A stretch of 64,000 bases of DNA from UMGS75 sp963648435 (GCA_963648435.1 CAVJDT010000003.1:19853-83852), one strand, 5' to 3'; positions 44,307 to 53,005 are shown, numbered from the stretch's first letter. Program-made: numbers and translations. Notes: generated by a model from the letters alone, not told the origin.

Positions 44307-45632
44307 TTATTTAACAGTTTGAATTTCACCAGCTTTAGTTAAAGCAATTTTAGTAATAACTGGTCCAATTAATTCATAAAACAATGTTGCACAAAGGACA
44401 ACCGCCGTAATGGTCGAAGCCATATTAGCTAAATAATTATAACCACTTTCATTAACCACTTTTAAGCTTTCCGTTGCAAAACTTCTAAATGTACTTGATG
44501 AACTTCGGGCCATACCAATTGCCACCCCTGCTTGAGGAAGCAAAGTTAAACCTAAATATTTTTTGACAGTTCCTCCAGTATGTGCCATCGTACAACCAAG
44601 TCTTGCCCCAAAATATTTACCAAGTGATCTAGCAAGTAAATAAACAGCACAAATACCAATAACTGTCCAACTTCCCATAACACTAAAATCTAGTTCAGCT
44701 CCAGATAAAATAAAGAATAACATAAATAAAGCCGGAGTCCAACGTTCAATACCATCTAAAATGTTTATAGCATCTCTTTCCATATTACAGAAAATTGCAC
44801 CAATCATCATACAAGTAAGTAATGATGATAGTTCCATATTGAATTTTTCTGCGAATAATTCACAGAGTCCTACTCCTAAAATTACTGATGCAAGCATGCA
44901 AATTAAACGATTAGCTCGAGATTTAAAAAATTTCATCGCAAAAGTTAAAATAAAACCAAGGGTTGCCCCAATTGCAAGTGACAAAAAAATCTCACAAAGT
45001 GGCATTAAAAGAATATTTTTAATACTGATGGTCGCACCATCCACCCCCGCATATTGTTTTGCTAGAACTTGAGCTACAGAAAAAGAAATAGAAAATAAGA
45101 TTAAGCCAATTGCATCATCAAAGGCAACTACTGGTAACAAAATATCCGTAACAGGACCTCTTGCTTTATATTGTTTAACAACCATTAAGGTTGCGGCAGG
45201 AGCCGTGGCGGTAGCGATAGCACCAAGAGTTAAAATTAATGGTAAATTAGCTTCTAAATTTCCAACAATTAAACAAGTAATTACTAAAAATACATCAACA
45301 GCCACTAAAGCCATACACGATTGCATGATTGTAATTGTAATAACCCCTTTACCAATCTTTTTAATACTTGATAGTTTAAATTCACTACCAATCGAAAAAG
45401 CAATAAAACCTAAAGCTAAATCAACAATAATTCCAAAAGCCGAAACCATTTCTTTATTAATGACTCCATCAAGTTTGGAATTAAATAAACTAAATAAATA
45501 AGGTCCTAATAAAATACCAACAATCAAATAAGCTGTAACATTAGGTAAATGAACTAACTTTATAAGTCGATTGGAAATAAGTCCTGCAACTAAAGCAATA
45601 CCTATTCCTAATAATATATACGCTGAGGTCAT
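44307..45632 (-). CDS. Cation:proton antiporter, CPA2 family
   Basis: 441 residues, about 12-13 membrane helices, no C-terminal TrkA-N domain. The core has TLGAIATATAPAATLMVVKQY and PVVAFDDAIGLILF with the paired Asp typical of CPA2 (Kef/NapA-like) exchangers. Expected to exchange Na+ or K+ for H+ across the cell membrane. Its ATG shares a base with the stop of the PII-like gene (TAATG), so the small protein probably regulates it. The unit sits between the sporulation genes and has its own promoter and terminator. Confidence 0.9.
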   Translation of the reverse strand: MTSAYILLGIGIALVAGLISNRLIKLVHLPNVTAYLIVGILLGPYLFSLFNSKLDGVINKEMVSAFGIIVDLALGFIAFSIGSEFKLSSIKKIGKGVITITIMQSCMALVAVDVFLVITCLIVGNLEANLPLILTLGAIATATAPAATLMVVKQYKARGPVTDILLPVVAFDDAIGLILFSISFSVAQVLAKQYAGVDGATISIKNILLMPLCEIFLSLAIGATLGFILTFAMKFFKSRANRLICMLASVILGVGLCELFAEKFNMELSSLLTCMMIGAIFCNMERDAINILDGIERWTPALFMLFFILSGAELDFSVMGSWTVIGICAVYLLARSLGKYFGARLGCTMAHTGGTVKKYLGLTLLPQAGVAIGMARSSSSTFRSFATESLKVVNESGYNYLANMASTITAVVLCATLFYELIGPVITKIALTKAGEIQTVK

Positions 45633-45964
45633 TATTCGTCAAGTCCTTCCAAATAACTTATCGGTAATGAATACATAAATCCTTTACCTTTAATTCCTCC
45701 TACTACTTCTTTGACAAGTTCACTTAATTTTTTAATTTCTTCATCTTTCTTTACAACCACAAAAATCATTGGACGGGCAACTTCTTTGCCTTCAACAACT
45801 TTAGTAAGACCACCAAAATAAGGTTCAGGTTCTATTGAATCCATTAATGCATGCCTAATACTTCTAGTTGAAAGCACAGTTCCATGATAATTATTGTCAG
45901 AAAACTTCTTTAATATTGAAGACACATAAACATCTTCTGTTAATACTACAATAAATAATTGCAT
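45632..45964 (-). CDS. PII-like regulatory protein paired with an antiporter
   Basis: 110 residues. Starts MQLFIVVLTEDVYVSSILKK, with a ferredoxin-like beta-alpha-beta pattern seen in PII and PII-like proteins (strand, helix, then a loop region with STRSIRHAL, and a second half ending in KKLSELVKEVVGGI). No GlnB uridylylation Tyr motif is visible. PII-like proteins often control the transporter encoded next to them, binding nucleotides or ions. GGAGG precedes the ATG. The ligand is unknown. Confidence 0.72.
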   Translation of the reverse strand: MQLFIVVLTEDVYVSSILKKFSDNNYHGTVLSTRSIRHALMDSIEPEPYFGGLTKVVEGKEVARPMIFVVVKKDEEIKKLSELVKEVVGGIKGKGFMYSLPISYLEGLDE

Positions 45965-45989
45965 ATAATACCTCCATAAATTCTAAACT

Positions 45990-45995
45990 ATTATA
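45990..45995 (-). promoter_or_regulatory. Extended -10 element of the PII-antiporter operon
   Basis: Minus strand TATAAT preceded by AGTGG. The T-run of the cadA terminator lies in its -35 area (TTGAAC, 19 bases upstream). Confidence 0.5.
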
Positions 45996-46016
45996 CCACT
46001 TTTGATTTGCAAATGT

Positions 46017-46050
46017 TCAAAAAAAGCATTAGGAAACCCTAATACTTTTT
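46017..46050 (-). terminator. Terminator of the arsR-cadA operon
   Basis: Minus strand: AAAGTATTAGG/CCTAATGCTTT stem (one G-U), loop GTTT, then seven T. The stem overlaps the last codons and stop of the ATPase gene. Confidence 0.85.
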
Positions 46051-48513
46051 TGCTTTTTTAATAATTCGAAGGGTATTTAAGATTGCAAGCAAACATAAAC
46101 CTACATCTGATAATACTCCAATTAACATACCATATGAACCAAGGAGTTGGAAGGTACTTAAAACAAGCACTCCTACTTTAACTAATATAGCCACAATTAT
46201 ATTTTCATAAATAATTCTCATGGTTTTTTTAGAAATAGCAATAGCATCAATTATCTTACCAATATCATCATTCATAATAACAACATCTGCTGCGGTTTTC
46301 GCAATATCACTACCTTTAGCCCCCATTGCAATTCCAACCGTTGCCATTTTTAAGCTTGGAGTATCATTAATCCCATCACCAACATAAACAATTGATTTAT
46401 TATTTTTTAATTTTTCACTTAAAACATCAAGTTTTTCATTTGGTAATAACTTAGCATAAGCTTCATCAACCCCTAATTTCTTTTTAACGCTACTAACAAT
46501 TTTTTCACTATCGCCACTTAATATCGTAGTAGTAATATTTTGAGAGCGTAAATATTCAATAGTTTCTTTAGCTCGGGGTTTTAGTTCATCAATGACAACA
46601 ATACTACCAACAAATTTTCCATCAATCGCAATATAAACAACCGATCCAGGACATGTTTCTAAAACATAGTCAATATTGTTTTCTTTCATTAAACGTTCAT
46701 TACCAATTAAAACCTTCTTGTTTTCAAAATTTGCAGATAAACCGAACCCCGCAAGTTCTTGAAGATTTGAAACTCTATCTTGATTAATATCCCCATGATA
46801 TGCCGATACAATGGATTTTGCGATTGGGTGATTTGAAAATGATTCAATGGTTGCGGTTAACTCTAATAATTCATCATAAGTATAACCATCAAATACATTA
46901 ATTTCATCAACCACAAAGTTACCCTCAGATAATGTTCCAGTTTTATCAAAAACAAATGCTTTTGTTTTGCTTAAATATTCTAAATAATTTCCACCTTTAA
47001 CTAAAATACCATCACTTGAAGCTCGGCCAATCCCACTAAAGAAACCAAGAGGAACTGAAATTACAAGGGCACAAGGACAAGATACAGTTAAGAAAACTAA
47101 AACCGTATTAATTGTTTCCGCATTAGAAATACCTAAGGCAAATTTCATTACAAGGCCTGTAACAACAGCTGATGCAAGAATAATTGGAGTATAGACTCTT
47201 GCAAATTTTGTAATAAACTTTTCAGTTTTTGATTTTTTATTACTTGCTTCATCAATTAATTTAACCACCTTACTAATTGTGGAATCACTTTCAACAGTTG
47301 TAACTCTAATTTTAATTACTTTAGTTAAATTAATACAACCTGATAATACTTCATCACCAATATTAATTTCACTAGGCAAAGATTCACCAGTCAAACACTT
47401 AGTATCAAGACTGGTACTACCATCAATTATAACCCCATCAAGAGGGATTTTTTCTCCAACCTTAACAACAATGATATCACCAATATGAACATCTTTAAGT
47501 TCTACTACATCACCATTTTCAAGAGTTGCCTTATCAACTTTTAATTCCATAAGACCTTGAATTGATTTTGTAGATTTATCAATGGCACGAGATTGAATTT
47601 TTTCACCAATACGATATAAAAGAATAACCATAATCGCTTCAATTGGTTCTTTGTTAATAAATGCTCCAACTGAGGCGATTAACATTAGAAAGTTTTCATC
47701 AAATATTTGTCCATGAATAATATTTTTGAATGATTCATATAGTACTTTATATCCAATTAAGAAATAAATAACCCCAAATATAATATACATATAGAAACTT
47801 TCATCTTTACCAATAATCCAGTATAATGAAGATGCCACAAAAAGTGTAACTGATATAATAAATAAGATAAAACTTACTTTAGATTTTTTTGATTTTTCTG
47901 TCTTATTCTTTAAAACAATAGCTTCACTTTCAATTTTTTTAACTTCCTTACATACCGTTTCATATACTTCAACATTATTACGGTGGGTAATAATAATTTT
48001 TTTATTAACAAAGTTAACTTTAGCATCAATAATATCATTACATTTATTTAAAGCTCTTTCAACTTTTAAGGCACAATTAGGACAGTCAATGTTTTCAAAC
48101 ATATACTCATCAACCGCCATATTTGGTCCTAGCTCTTTATTTTTAGAATTTATGTGTTCATGGTCATGGTCGTGATCATGTTCACAGCAGTCACAATGCC
48201 CATGGTCATGTTCATGATCGTGGTCACAATGTTCATGGTCGTGATCACAATGTTCATGCTCATGATGCTTTGCTTTTTTGGAAGTTACAACTTTACCATT
48301 TTGATGAAACGGGCATTTACTTAAGTTTATAACTGTTGCTAAAATCATCTTAACTTCATCTTCTGTTAAATTTCTACGGCCTTCAATTGATACTTTTTTA
48401 CGGTCATAATTAATATTTACTTCTTTAATATACTCGATTTTTTGCAAGTTTGTGGCTAATATTTTTGCACAATCCGGGCATTTAAGTTCTTTAACTTTAA
48501 ATGTATACTGCAT
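46039..48513 (-). CDS. Heavy-metal P1B-type ATPase (Zn/Cd/Co efflux, CadA/ZntA-like)
   Basis: 824 residues. Two N-terminal metal-binding domains: the first with CPDC (residue about 14) and the second with CPNC (about 145), joined by a remarkable His/Asp/Glu/Cys-rich linker of about 45 residues (HHEHEHCDHDHEHCDHDHEH and on). Core: SCPCALVISVP in TM6, DKTGTLSEG, NHPIAKS, and GDGINDTPSLKMATVG. The CPC motif and the adjacent ArsR regulator fit a Zn2+/Cd2+/Pb2+ exporter of the plasma membrane. GGAG precedes the ATG. Located within the sporulation region, next to its regulator. Confidence 0.93.
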   Translation of the reverse strand: MQYTFKVKELKCPDCAKILATNLQKIEYIKEVNINYDRKKVSIEGRRNLTEDEVKMILATVINLSKCPFHQNGKVVTSKKAKHHEHEHCDHDHEHCDHDHEHDHGHCDCCEHDHDHDHEHINSKNKELGPNMAVDEYMFENIDCPNCALKVERALNKCNDIIDAKVNFVNKKIIITHRNNVEVYETVCKEVKKIESEAIVLKNKTEKSKKSKVSFILFIISVTLFVASSLYWIIGKDESFYMYIIFGVIYFLIGYKVLYESFKNIIHGQIFDENFLMLIASVGAFINKEPIEAIMVILLYRIGEKIQSRAIDKSTKSIQGLMELKVDKATLENGDVVELKDVHIGDIIVVKVGEKIPLDGVIIDGSTSLDTKCLTGESLPSEINIGDEVLSGCINLTKVIKIRVTTVESDSTISKVVKLIDEASNKKSKTEKFITKFARVYTPIILASAVVTGLVMKFALGISNAETINTVLVFLTVSCPCALVISVPLGFFSGIGRASSDGILVKGGNYLEYLSKTKAFVFDKTGTLSEGNFVVDEINVFDGYTYDELLELTATIESFSNHPIAKSIVSAYHGDINQDRVSNLQELAGFGLSANFENKKVLIGNERLMKENNIDYVLETCPGSVVYIAIDGKFVGSIVVIDELKPRAKETIEYLRSQNITTTILSGDSEKIVSSVKKKLGVDEAYAKLLPNEKLDVLSEKLKNNKSIVYVGDGINDTPSLKMATVGIAMGAKGSDIAKTAADVVIMNDDIGKIIDAIAISKKTMRIIYENIIVAILVKVGVLVLSTFQLLGSYGMLIGVLSDVGLCLLAILNTLRIIKKAKKY

Positions 48514-48522
48514 AACTTACTC

Positions 48523-48822
48523 CTATAAATGTTCTAAATGTTCAATAGTAATTTCTAGTATTTGTAAAACATGTTCATCAACAATTGAATAAAATATCAT
48601 CTTGCCATCTCTTCTTGTTTTAACAAGTCGAGCATGACGTAATATTCGTAATTGATATGAAACAGCCGTTTGGCTCATGTCAACATCTTTTGCAATATCT
48701 TGTACACATTTTTCCCCTTTTAATAATGATGTAATAATTTTTACTCGTGAAAAATCAGATAAATTCTTATAAAACTCTGATAATTCATAAATATCATTTT
48801 CATTTAGTGTGTTTTTATTCAT
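48523..48822 (-). CDS. ArsR/SmtB-family metal-sensing repressor
   Basis: Start at the ATG at 48822 with GAGGTG five bases upstream. 99 residues, winged helix with SQTAVSYQLRILRHARLV as the recognition helix. The C-terminal helix holds DEH and HLEH, matching the alpha-5 zinc site of SmtB/CzrA (D-x-H ... H-x-x-H/E), so zinc is the likely inducer. It is first in an operon with the P1B ATPase. An imperfect inverted repeat overlaps its own start region of transcription (48833-48856), a likely autorepression site. Confidence 0.9.
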   Translation of the reverse strand: MNKNTLNENDIYELSEFYKNLSDFSRVKIITSLLKGEKCVQDIAKDVDMSQTAVSYQLRILRHARLVKTRRDGKMIFYSIVDEHVLQILEITIEHLEHL

Positions 48823-48832
48823 GTTACACCTC

Positions 48833-48856
48833 ACATATGAATATATACACATATAT
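48833..48856 (-). promoter_or_regulatory. Candidate ArsR operator
   Basis: Inverted repeat ACATATG and CATATAT separated by 10 bases (6 of 7 match), just downstream of the -10 of the arsR-cadA promoter. Position suits autorepression by the metal sensor; the match to known SmtB/CadC sites is only approximate. Confidence 0.4.
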
Positions 48857-48882
48857 TATACATAATTATATAAATAAATCAA
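48855..48882 (-). promoter_or_regulatory. Promoter of arsR-cadA
   Basis: Minus strand: TTGATT (48877-48882), 16-base spacer, TATAAT (48855-48860). Confidence 0.65.
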
Positions 48883-48895
48883 CACATATGCTGTA

Positions 48896-49441
48896 TTATT
48901 TAGTAATCGCAATTTTTTCACGCATTTCTTTAAGCATTCTACTAACTTTGCTTTGACTTATGGAAAGTTCCTTTGCTATTTCAACTTGACTATACCTGTT
49001 TTCTAAACGAAGTTTTAATAGTTCTTTTTCCATAGCTGTAAAATTAAACGCATCTAAATTTAAATAATTTCCCTCTATATCATTCATATCTTCTTTTAGT
49101 TCTACTTGATAATATTCTTTCGCAACTAAACTATCAGTTTGATCAATTGTTTTTTCTTTTGATGAAGTTAAATTTTTATAGTATTTACTAGTTTTAATTA
49201 AACTGCGTTTCTCAAGTTCATCTTTGATAGCCCCAATAATATAGTAAGTAGCATAAGTTGAAAACTTCGCTCCTTTCGTAACATCATACTTTTTCGCCGC
49301 GTTAAATAGTCCCATCATTCCAGCTTGTACTAAATCATCATAATCAAATGGACTTACCTTAAAACGCCTAGCGATTTTATAAACTAAACGTTGATTAGAT
49401 TCAACTAAAAACTCATATTGACTAGTATTCACCTTGTTCAT
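48896..49441 (-). CDS. sigF: Sporulation sigma factor SigF, short form lacking region 3
   Basis: 181 residues, where Bacillus SigF has 255. Region 2 is present (NQRLVYKIARRFKVSPFDYD, then DLVQAGMMGLFNAAKKYD and FSTYATYYIIGAI) and region 4 is present at the C-terminus (YSQVEIAKELSISQSKVSRM). The region 3 block (about 70 residues, RVPTVQEIA in relatives) is replaced by a short Lys/Asp-rich linker. SigF directs the first forespore transcription programme. Identity rests mainly on the spoIIAA-spoIIAB-sigF order. It overlaps spoIIAB by 20 bases. Confidence 0.85.
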   Translation of the reverse strand: MNKVNTSQYEFLVESNQRLVYKIARRFKVSPFDYDDLVQAGMMGLFNAAKKYDVTKGAKFSTYATYYIIGAIKDELEKRSLIKTSKYYKNLTSSKEKTIDQTDSLVAKEYYQVELKEDMNDIEGNYLNLDAFNFTAMEKELLKLRLENRYSQVEIAKELSISQSKVSRMLKEMREKIAITK

Positions 49442-49856
49442 GATATTTTTTTACCATTAATACCTTAGTGCCCTCATTAACACGTGATGTAACATCTAGT
49501 TTATCAGTGAATACTTCCATTATTGTAAAGCCAAGGCCTGCCCTTTCTTCATCTATTTTTGTACTAAATAATGGTTCTTTTGCTTTTTCAATATCTTTTA
49601 TGCCAATTCCATAGTCAACTACTTCAATATAAATATTTTCTAAATCAAAGCGAAGATTTAATTCTACTTTTTTTGAACTATCATTCAAATATCCGTGAAC
49701 AATCGCATTAGTTACAGCTTCTGATACAATTGTTTTAATTTCATTAACTGTGCTAATTGGTAAATTTAATTCAACCAAAAAAGCCGTGGTAATGGTTCTA
49801 GCAAGTAAAACATTTTCATTACGTGCTAAAAAGCTTGTTTTTAATTCATTATACAT
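49422..49856 (-). CDS. spoIIAB: Anti-sigma F factor SpoIIAB
   Basis: Start at the ATG at 49856 with GGAGG upstream; it shares a base with the spoIIAA stop (TAATG). 144 residues, HATPase/serine kinase fold: N box EAVTNAIVHGY, G1 DYGIGIKDI, and G2 with RAGLGFTIM. It binds and inhibits SigF and phosphorylates SpoIIAA on serine. Confidence 0.94.
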   Translation of the reverse strand: MYNELKTSFLARNENVLLARTITTAFLVELNLPISTVNEIKTIVSEAVTNAIVHGYLNDSSKKVELNLRFDLENIYIEVVDYGIGIKDIEKAKEPLFSTKIDEERAGLGFTIMEVFTDKLDVTSRVNEGTKVLMVKKYHEQGEY

Positions 49857-50206
49857 TATGCTACCTCCAAATAATTTTCCGCTTCTTGTTCGTTTGAAGC
49901 AATTATACAAATTTTTTTAAGGCCTGACAAAGCCACAATCCTACTTATTATTTCATTCATTGAACAAATTACAATTTTTCCATTTCTTTTTCTAATTTGT
50001 GAAAATCGACCAATAATAAACCCAATTCCACTACTATCCATAAAAGTTACTTTCTCAAAATTGATAATTAAATGTTTAATCATATATTTATCGATAATTT
50101 CACTTACCCGAATCTTTAAATTTTCGGTTACTGATTGATCAAGTTCACCATTTAGTCTAATGAATAAGCGATTTTTTCTAATTGCCATTTGCATATTTAA
50201 TGCCAT
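49856..50206 (-). CDS. spoIIAA: Anti-anti-sigma factor SpoIIAA
   Basis: 116 residues, STAS domain. The phosphorylated serine lies in FMDSSGIGFIIGR. Non-phosphorylated SpoIIAA binds SpoIIAB and releases SigF in the forespore. The ribosome binding site AAGGGGG is strong. First gene of the spoIIA operon; a terminator separates it from dacF. Confidence 0.95.
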   Translation of the reverse strand: MALNMQMAIRKNRLFIRLNGELDQSVTENLKIRVSEIIDKYMIKHLIINFEKVTFMDSSGIGFIIGRFSQIRKRNGKIVICSMNEIISRIVALSGLKKICIIASNEQEAENYLEVA

Positions 50207-50224
50207 TTTTACACCCCCTTAAAT

Positions 50225-50253
50225 ATTGTACCAAACAATATACCAAGATTCAA
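50225..50253 (-). promoter_or_regulatory. Candidate promoter of the spoIIA operon
   Basis: Minus strand: TTGAAT (50248-50253), 17-base spacer, TACAAT (50225-50230). The implied start leaves a very short leader before the ribosome binding site, so this assignment is uncertain. No clear SigH-type site was found. Confidence 0.4.
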
Positions 50254-50323
50254 TAACAATTATTTAATCTATTATTTTATGACATAATTCGAACCATCAT
50301 ACTTTGTCAAATAACATAAAAAA

Positions 50324-50358
50324 TAAAAAAACAAACCAACTTTATCAATTAGTTTGTT
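50324..50358 (-). terminator. Terminator of dacF
   Basis: Minus strand: AACAAACTAA/TTGGTTTGTT stem with one T-G pair and a 9-base loop, followed by T-run. It lies 26 bases after dacF and before the spoIIA operon. Confidence 0.75.
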
Positions 50359-50384
50359 ACATTTAACTTAAAATTAAAATAAAA

Positions 50385-51554
50385 TCAAAAAATTTGTTTA
50401 ATTATTAACCTTAAGACATTAATAAAGGAATTTTTCTTTGGCTTTTTTTCTAGTTCTAATGGTACTTCACCTATTAATTTATCATCAACATATACTTTCA
50501 ATTTACCAATGTTATATTGATTTAAATTATTAATTTTTTCAATATCATATTCAATTTCAATTCTTGGATTATTTAGTTTAGTATTTTTCTTTATAACTTT
50601 AACAACACTATTACTTGTAATAATATTATAAGTTGAAGGGTCAAGTAATATATTCTTATCCTTTTTTACTTCTGTATTTTTAGGAACAATAACCATTTTC
50701 TCATATGTTGCAAACCCATAATTTAAAAGTGCTAAAGTATCTTCACTACGGTGAGGCACCGTATCAACATTCATCACTACTGAAATTAAACGCATACCGT
50801 CTTTTTTCTTGGTACAAGTCAAACAGTAACCTGCACTTTCGGTCCATCCAGTCTTTAAACCATCAACTCCTTCGGCATGTTTAATGAGTTTATTGGTATT
50901 AACAAGCCAAAAAGGTTTATCAGTATCTTCTCTTACATAATCTTCATATTTACTAGTATATGGAATAATTTCATCTTCATATTTAATTAATAGATTACGA
51001 GCAATCATGGCCATATCATAACTTGAACTATAATGATTATTTGTAGGAAGACCGGTAACATTACTAAAATGGGTATTTTTAAGTCCTAATTTTTTTACTT
51101 CATCATTCATTTGAGCCACAAAAAACTCTTCACTTCCACTTATTCCTTCCGAAAGAGATGTTGCGGCATCGTTTGCAGATGCAATAACCATGGCTTTAAA
51201 TAAGTCTTCAACCTTCATTTTTTCGCCAACTTCTAAAAATATCTGGGTACCACCTTTACTTTTGGCATTTTCACTAGTTGATAACATTTGATTTTTTTCA
51301 ATTCTTTTAGAAGCTATGGCATCTAACACTAGTTTCATAGTCATTATTTTAGTCATACTAGCTGGTTCATATCTTTCATGAGCATTATATTCATATAAAA
51401 CCGTACCTGTTTCTACTTCTACTAAAATAGCACTTTTGGCATATTTAACAAGTTCTTCATCTGCTTTTATATGTTTTATATTTTTTATAAATAATAAGCC
51501 AACAACAACTAATCCAAATATCATATTTTTAATAATAAATTTTATTTTTCTCAT
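50385..51554 (-). CDS. dacF: D-alanyl-D-alanine carboxypeptidase DacF-like
   Basis: 389 residues with an N-terminal hydrophobic signal. Penicillin-binding motifs: SMTK in EPASMTKIMTM, SAND, and KTG in DGLKTGWTESAGY; a C-terminal PBP5-type domain and a final hydrophobic segment. It removes the terminal D-Ala from peptidoglycan stem peptides. Its position upstream of spoIIAA-spoIIAB-sigF matches dacF of Bacillus, so a spore-cortex role is likely. A possible SigG-like promoter lies at 51572-51600. Confidence 0.9.
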   Translation of the reverse strand: MRKIKFIIKNMIFGLVVVGLLFIKNIKHIKADEELVKYAKSAILVEVETGTVLYEYNAHERYEPASMTKIMTMKLVLDAIASKRIEKNQMLSTSENAKSKGGTQIFLEVGEKMKVEDLFKAMVIASANDAATSLSEGISGSEEFFVAQMNDEVKKLGLKNTHFSNVTGLPTNNHYSSSYDMAMIARNLLIKYEDEIIPYTSKYEDYVREDTDKPFWLVNTNKLIKHAEGVDGLKTGWTESAGYCLTCTKKKDGMRLISVVMNVDTVPHRSEDTLALLNYGFATYEKMVIVPKNTEVKKDKNILLDPSTYNIITSNSVVKVIKKNTKLNNPRIEIEYDIEKINNLNQYNIGKLKVYVDDKLIGEVPLELEKKPKKNSFINVLRLIIKQIF

Positions 51555-51571
51555 ATCATTACCTCAACAAA

Positions 51572-51600
51572 TTATATGAGAAATCTTTTAAAATAATGCA
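51572..51600 (-). promoter_or_regulatory. Candidate forespore promoter of dacF
   Basis: Minus strand: TGCATT, 16-base spacer, CATATAA, close to the SigF/SigG pattern. The same bases also hold a TATAAT, so a sigma-A reading is possible. Confidence 0.3.
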
Positions 51601-51996
51601 AAAAAAACACCAAATTAGGGTTGTTCTATAAGGCTTTTACGTGAAAAAACCATACCTATGAAGATATGGCTTTTTCTTTACATCATAAAGCTTTTCTTAT
51701 ATAATAAATTTGCTCAAAAATACCAAAAAGAAGATTTATGACTAGTTATGATTGTATACCACAACTACTAAAAAATCAAGGGAGATACTTGATAAAAGCA
51801 TTGAAATATACACTAAAATATCTCCAAAAGACGAAGAATATGATTGAACTAATTGTGGTTTCACAAACAACCATATTCATAGCTATTACATCAAAAAAAA
51901 TTAAATATTCTAACTTTTACTTTAACCATGTAATTATTTTTTATATCATTATTATGCCATCTTTTATATCAAAAGAGCATAACTTGAAACTATATT
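51601..51996. other. Gene-poor stretch between dacF and the lipid kinase gene
   Basis: About 440 bases without a supported gene. It holds a terminator-like inverted repeat at 51644-51676 (AAAAACCATA/TATGGCTTTTT with a bulge, runs on both sides). A 99-codon plus-strand frame from 51738 has no ribosome binding site or recognisable sequence. In another frame, 51770-51845, the stretch REILDKSIEIYTKISPKDE has protein-like composition but is bounded by stops, so a decayed gene is possible. Confidence 0.4.
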
Positions 51997-52923
51997 TTAT
52001 TTTGTTCCTTTCGGAAATACAAACCTTATTGCATTAGGGATACTTTCAATTTCGATTTTATTCATATGGAAAGTTTCACCGTCTAAGCACAAGCAAAGCA
52101 AATCATCACTTTCAATTGTAACTTTTGAACTTTTTCCATAAGTAATAAACTTTTTAAATTTAGGATTATCAAGATGCTCACCAGCCTTATAGTATTTAAT
52201 AAGTCTAGCAAATGTTAAAATACTAACTTTTTTTACGACCACAATATCAAGTAGTCCATCATCACATAAAGCATAAGGTGCACACCTAAAACCACCGCCA
52301 TAATACTGGCCATTAGCCACAACAATCAATAATGCTTTTTTATGAAATAAAATCTCATCATTATCAATTGTTATTTTAACCATATCACCAAGTGGTCTTA
52401 AAACATTTCTAATTATCGCATGATTATAGGATTGTTTAACTGTTTTATATTTATATCTAAAACGAACACAATCATAATTAACCTTAGCATCATAACCAAT
52501 GTTAGCAACATTTAGTGAGTAACGGTCATTAACTTTTAAAACATCTATTGTCTTTTCTTCACCATCTATTAAATTTTCAATATTAAAAAAGTCATGCTCA
52601 GGATAACTTTTTAAAAAATCATTACAAGAACCAACTGGTACAATGGTCATACGAGAATGAGGATATCCAACGATTCCATTAACTGCTTCAAAACAAGTTC
52701 CATCGCCACCACAAATGTAAAAAGTAATATCTTCTGGTTTTTCTTTTGTTTCATTTGCAATCGAGCGCCTTTTTATTTCCATAGTCGCATCATTAGGACC
52801 CGTAGTTACATAAATTTCGTAAGTATCATTTCTTTTTTCAAATATTTTTTCCAGTTTTTCTTCTAAATTTTTAGTGGAATCATGTCTCCCCGCAAAAGGA
52901 TTTATTATGAAGCAATGTTTCAT
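51997..52923 (-). CDS. Diacylglycerol kinase-family lipid kinase
   Basis: Start at the ATG at 52923 with GAGGAG upstream. 308 residues. The N-terminal catalytic domain begins HCFIINPFAGRHD and contains ICGGDGTCFEAVNG, the nucleotide-binding loop of DgkB/YegS-type kinases; the second beta-sandwich domain follows, with GGGFRCAPYALCDDGLLDI. Phosphorylates diacylglycerol or a similar lipid at the inner membrane surface; the exact substrate is open. Confidence 0.9.
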   Translation of the reverse strand: MKHCFIINPFAGRHDSTKNLEEKLEKIFEKRNDTYEIYVTTGPNDATMEIKRRSIANETKEKPEDITFYICGGDGTCFEAVNGIVGYPHSRMTIVPVGSCNDFLKSYPEHDFFNIENLIDGEEKTIDVLKVNDRYSLNVANIGYDAKVNYDCVRFRYKYKTVKQSYNHAIIRNVLRPLGDMVKITIDNDEILFHKKALLIVVANGQYYGGGFRCAPYALCDDGLLDIVVVKKVSILTFARLIKYYKAGEHLDNPKFKKFITYGKSSKVTIESDDLLCLCLDGETFHMNKIEIESIPNAIRFVFPKGTK

Positions 52924-53005
52924 TGATATCAACTCCTCGTTATATTGTACCATAAAATGACAAAAAATGCTACAATTAAACAATATTAAGAGGTAAGTTA
53001 ACTAC

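Noticed and set aside
51738..52037. A 99-codon plus-strand frame
   Set aside because: No ribosome binding site, no recognisable sequence, and it overlaps the end of the lipid kinase gene on the other strand.
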